From positions 1 through 9,924 of the forward strand of contig JBBRFB010000124.1 in the NCBI GenBank assembly GCA_038225015.1: a stretch of DNA of 9,924 bases, written 5' to 3'. This DNA is from Schlegelella_A sp038225015. Its GTDB lineage: Bacteria; Pseudomonadota; Gammaproteobacteria; Burkholderiales; Burkholderiaceae_C. Made by a program: the position numbers and the translations under genes. Numbering within the stretch: position 1 is the stretch's first letter; each line of letters begins with the position of its first letter. Positions 7,520-9,924 of this stretch are shown here, piece after piece. The notes below the pieces were generated by a model. It was not told where the DNA came from. It worked only from the letters and a program-made list of their open reading frames with translations, and ran no database searches.

Positions 7520-8979
7520 TGACGAACGAGTCGCTGATCCTCGCCGCCCTGCTCGTGCCGCTCGCCGGGGCGGGTCTGATCGCAGCGGCAGGGCGATTTC
7601 CCAACCTGCGTGAAGGTGTCACCCTGCTGACGGCCGGCCTGCTGCTGGCGTGCGTCGTTTCGCTGCTGCCTTCGGTGCTCGCCGGCGGGCGCCCCGCCGC
7701 CGTCCTGCTCGAGGTCCTGCCCGGGCTCGCCATCGCCTTTCGCGTCGAACCGCTCGGCATGCTGTTCGCGCTCGTCGCCTCCGGCCTGTGGATCGTCAAC
7801 TCGCTCTATTCGATCGGCTACATGCGCGCCAACGAGGAGGCGAACCAGACGCGCTTCTACGTCTGCTTCGCCCTCGCCCTGGCGGCGACCATGGGCATCG
7901 CCCTGGCCGGCAACATGTTCACCCTGTTCGCCTTCTACGAGCTGCTGACGCTGGTCACCTATCCCCTGGTCACGCACAGCGGCAGCGAGGAGGCGCGGCG
8001 CGGCGGGCGCACCTACCTCGGCGTGCTGATGGGCACATCGATCATGTTCCTGCTGCCCGCCCTGATCATCACCTGGTCGGTCGCCGGCACGACCGACTTC
8101 ACCGTCGGCGGCATCCTCGCCGACAAGCTCGACGCCATCTCGCTCGGCGGCCTGCTCGCTCTCTACGTGTTCGGCATCGGCAAGGCGGCGTTGATGCCGT
8201 TTCACCGCTGGCTTCCGGCCGCGATGGTGGCGCCGACGCCGGTGTCTGCCCTGCTGCACGCGGTCGCAGTGGTCAAGGCGGGCGTGTTCACGGTCGTCAA
8301 GGTGATCGTCTACGTGTTCGGGGTGAAGGCCCTCGCCGATGCCGGCGGCGCCGCCTGGCTCGTCGGCATCGCCGGCTTCACCATCGTCGCCGGCTCGCTG
8401 GTGGCGCTGAACGCGAGCAACCTGAAGCGCATGCTCGCCTACTCGACGGTGAGCCAGCTGTCGTACATCGTCATGTCGGCGGCGCTGCTGGCCCCGCTCT
8501 CGATCGTCGGTGCGGTGCTCCACATCGTCGCTCACGCCGTCGGCAAGATCACGCTCTTCTTCGCCGCCGGCGCCATCTACACGGCCTCGGGCAAGACGGA
8601 AGTCGGTGAGCTCGACGGCATCGGCCGGCGCATGCCCTGGACCATGGGTGCCTTCGCCATCGGTGCGCTGTCGATGATCGGCCTGCCGCCGGCGGCAGGC
8701 TTCGTCTCGAAGTGGTACATGCTGTCGGGCGCGATGGCCGGCTCGCAGGTCTTCGCGGTCGCCGTGATCACGCTGAGCACGCTGCTCAATGCCGGCTACT
8801 TCCTGCCGATCGTGTACCGCGCCTTTTTTCGCGGCCCAGCCGGAGACGACGCGGCACACGGCGAGGCGCCGCGGTTGATGGTGCTCGCCCTGGCCGCGAC
8901 GGCAACGGCGACCGTGCTTCTCTTTTTCGCCGCCGACCTGCCGATCGCCCTGGCCCGGCAGCTCGTCGAAGGGAGATAG
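7519..8979 (+). CDS. Antiporter-like subunit D2 (NuoM/MrpD-family paralogue)
   Basis: A 486-residue, about 14-helix member of the same proton-conducting family, distinct from D1. Key residues are intact and in matching places: Glu141 (FAFYELLTLV), Lys222 (GIGKAALMPFHRWLP), Lys253 (AVVKAGVF) and Lys343 (HAVGKITLFF). The segment GLWIVNSLYSIGYMRANEE before TM4 resembles the N-terminal NuoL/MrpA style (S-x-x-Y-M) more than D1 does, so D2 may stand in for the missing MrpA N-terminal half. It lacks the long C-terminal lateral helix of NuoL. It begins at ATG 7519, which overlaps the D1 stop, and ends at TAG 8977-8979, three bases before the next gene. Confidence 0.92.
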   Translation: MTNESLILAALLVPLAGAGLIAAAGRFPNLREGVTLLTAGLLLACVVSLLPSVLAGGRPAAVLLEVLPGLAIAFRVEPLGMLFALVASGLWIVNSLYSIGYMRANEEANQTRFYVCFALALAATMGIALAGNMFTLFAFYELLTLVTYPLVTHSGSEEARRGGRTYLGVLMGTSIMFLLPALIITWSVAGTTDFTVGGILADKLDAISLGGLLALYVFGIGKAALMPFHRWLPAAMVAPTPVSALLHAVAVVKAGVFTVVKVIVYVFGVKALADAGGAAWLVGIAGFTIVAGSLVALNASNLKRMLAYSTVSQLSYIVMSAALLAPLSIVGAVLHIVAHAVGKITLFFAAGAIYTASGKTEVGELDGIGRRMPWTMGAFAIGALSMIGLPPAAGFVSKWYMLSGAMAGSQVFAVAVITLSTLLNAGYFLPIVYRAFFRGPAGDDAAHGEAPRLMVLALAATATATVLLFFAADLPIALARQLVEGR

Positions 8980-8982
8980 ACG

Positions 8983-9234
8983 GTGGACAAACGTTCCTGG
9001 CTCGACGACCCGGCGAACATCAAGTGGCTCTGGCTCGGCTTCGTCGTCGTCCTCGCGCTCACCGTCGTCGCCGAGATGGTCGTGACCCTGCATCCGCACT
9101 TCGAGATCGAGTCGCTATTCGCCTTCCACGCCTGGTTCGGCTTCGGCGCCTGCATCGTCATGATCGTTGCCGCCAAGGCGCTCGCGCTGCTGCTGAAGCG
9201 TGACGACACCTACTACGACGAGCACGATGAGTGA
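8983..9234 (+). CDS. Small two-helix membrane protein of the antiporter operon
   Basis: An 83-residue protein starting at GTG 8983 behind AGGGAG (8970-8975, seven-base spacer). It has a polar start (DKRSWLDDPANIKW), a first membrane helix (about 17-35, LWLGFVVVLALTVVAEMVV), and a loop HPHFEIES. A second helix follows (about 46-70, with AWFGFGACIVMIVAAKAL), then a charged tail ending TYYDEHDE. I recall similar short proteins next to Mrp-type clusters but no assigned function. It is separated from D2 by 3 bases and overlaps D3 by 8 bases, so it is embedded in the operon and translated with it. It may be an accessory or assembly subunit at the D2/D3 interface; that is inference. Confidence 0.8.
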   Translation: MDKRSWLDDPANIKWLWLGFVVVLALTVVAEMVVTLHPHFEIESLFAFHAWFGFGACIVMIVAAKALALLLKRDDTYYDEHDE

Positions 9235-9924
9235 GGTCGTCGTTCACCCGGGCTGCGTGCTGATCGCCGGCGCGCTCGTGCTGCCATGGCTGCGTGGCCG
9301 GGCGCGGGACGCGGCGGTGCTGCTGCTGCCGCTGCTGGCGCTGGCACTCGTCTGGCAGGTGCCCGACGGCGCCGCCTGGCATCCGCGCTTCCTCGGTCAC
9401 GAGCTGTCGCCGCTCCAGGGCGACAGGCTGTCGCGCCTGTTCGCGACGATCTTCTCGCTCATGGCCTTCGGCGGTGGCCTGTTCGCCCTCCGCCAGCCGA
9501 GCCGCGTCGAGGTGCCGGCGGCCTTCGTCTACGCCGGCGCCGCGATCGGCGTCGCCTTCGCCGGCGACCTGTTGACGATGTTCGCCTTCTGGGAGCTGAT
9601 GGCCGTCGGCTCGACGGTCGTCTTGTGGAGCAACGGCAGCGCCGACTCGTACCGCGCCGCGCGCCGCTACCTGATGATCCACCTGCTCGGCGGCACGCTG
9701 CTCTTCGCCGGCGTCACCGGCCATGTCGTGCAGACGGGCAGCGTCGCCTTCGACCGCATGCTGCTCGACTCGCCGGCGCACGTGCTCATCCTGCTCGGCT
9801 TCCTGATCAACGCCGGCGCGCCGCCGCTCTCGGCCTGGCTGCCCGACGCCTATCCGGAAGCGTCGTGGTCGGGGATGGTCTTCCTCTCCGCCTTCACCAC
9901 CAAGACTGCGGTCTACGTGCTGCT
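9227..9924 (+). CDS. Antiporter-like subunit D3 (MrpD family), 5' part; cut by window end
   Basis: The open frame from ATG 9227 runs through the window end without a stop (232 codons seen). It is a proton-conducting family member: TM5 Glu123 (FAFWELMAV), then LINAGAPPLSAWLPDAYPEA and FTTKTAVYVLL with TM8 Lys226. Aligned on the fixed 31-residue spacing to the TM8 Lys (224/255 in D1, 222/253 in D2), the TM7 Lys is Asn195 here, and the His of the PLH motif is Ser. It is also shorter before TM5 than D1 and D2, consistent with one helix fewer or shorter loops. The ATG overlaps the previous gene by 8 bases; no strong Shine-Dalgarno is visible. The family is clear, but whether it still conducts ions is open. 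Confidence 0.9.
   Translation, partial: MSEVVVHPGCVLIAGALVLPWLRGRARDAAVLLLPLLALALVWQVPDGAAWHPRFLGHELSPLQGDRLSRLFATIFSLMAFGGGLFALRQPSRVEVPAAFVYAGAAIGVAFAGDLLTMFAFWELMAVGSTVVLWSNGSADSYRAARRYLMIHLLGGTLLFAGVTGHVVQTGSVAFDRMLLDSPAHVLILLGFLINAGAPPLSAWLPDAYPEASWSGMVFLSAFTTKTAVYVL

Noticed and set aside
7345..9099. 584-codon open frame on the minus strand, opposite D2
   Set aside because: Same reason: it mirrors the codon bias of D2, has an extreme charged composition and no recognisable fold.

Overview
The window is GC-rich DNA, densely packed with genes, from a bacterium. A sigma-54 gene, a soluble PAS hybrid histidine kinase and an NtrC-type activator together suggest a member of the Pseudomonadota. 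I cannot fix the class; a beta- or gammaproteobacterium is only a guess. I see no tRNA, rRNA, CRISPR array, transposase or phage gene.

Left part (positions 2-3369), a regulatory block. It opens with the last 98 codons of a sigma-54 factor (rpoN-like) ending in a slightly divergent RpoN box. Fourteen bases later, on the same strand, comes a 545-residue soluble hybrid histidine kinase (PAS, HisKA, HATPase, receiver). Facing it is a sigma-54-dependent response regulator of the NtrC type (receiver, AAA+, Fis-type HTH). The kinase and regulator stop codons are 27 bp apart. A sigma factor, an activator that needs that class of sigma factor, and a kinase therefore lie side by side.

Middle (3370-3572), a 203-bp divergent intergenic region. 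It separates the regulator from the transport operon and holds a possible sigma-70 promoter for the operon.

Right part (3573 to the window end), one long plus-strand operon for an Mrp/Mbh-type multisubunit cation/proton antiporter. The order is mrpE, mrpF, mrpG, a short protein equal to the C-terminal part of MrpA (MbhD+MbhE-like), mrpB, mrpC, a first MrpD-like subunit (D1), a second (D2), an 83-residue two-helix membrane protein, and a third MrpD-like subunit (D3) cut by the window end. Most junctions are 4-base ATGA or GTGA overlaps, which points to translational coupling and a single complex. The order of the first seven genes matches the Mrp module of archaeal membrane-bound hydrogenase (MbhA-H), not the classical mrpABCDEFG order. 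No full-length MrpA is present in the window.

The points most worth a second look are these: three antiporter-like subunits, of which D3 has Asn and Ser where D1 and D2 have the TM7 Lys and His; the small membrane protein wedged between D2 and D3; a 20-codon micro-ORF bridging mrpC and D1; the lack of a normal start codon where the MrpA-C-like protein should begin; and the self-contained sigma-54 signalling block next to the operon.
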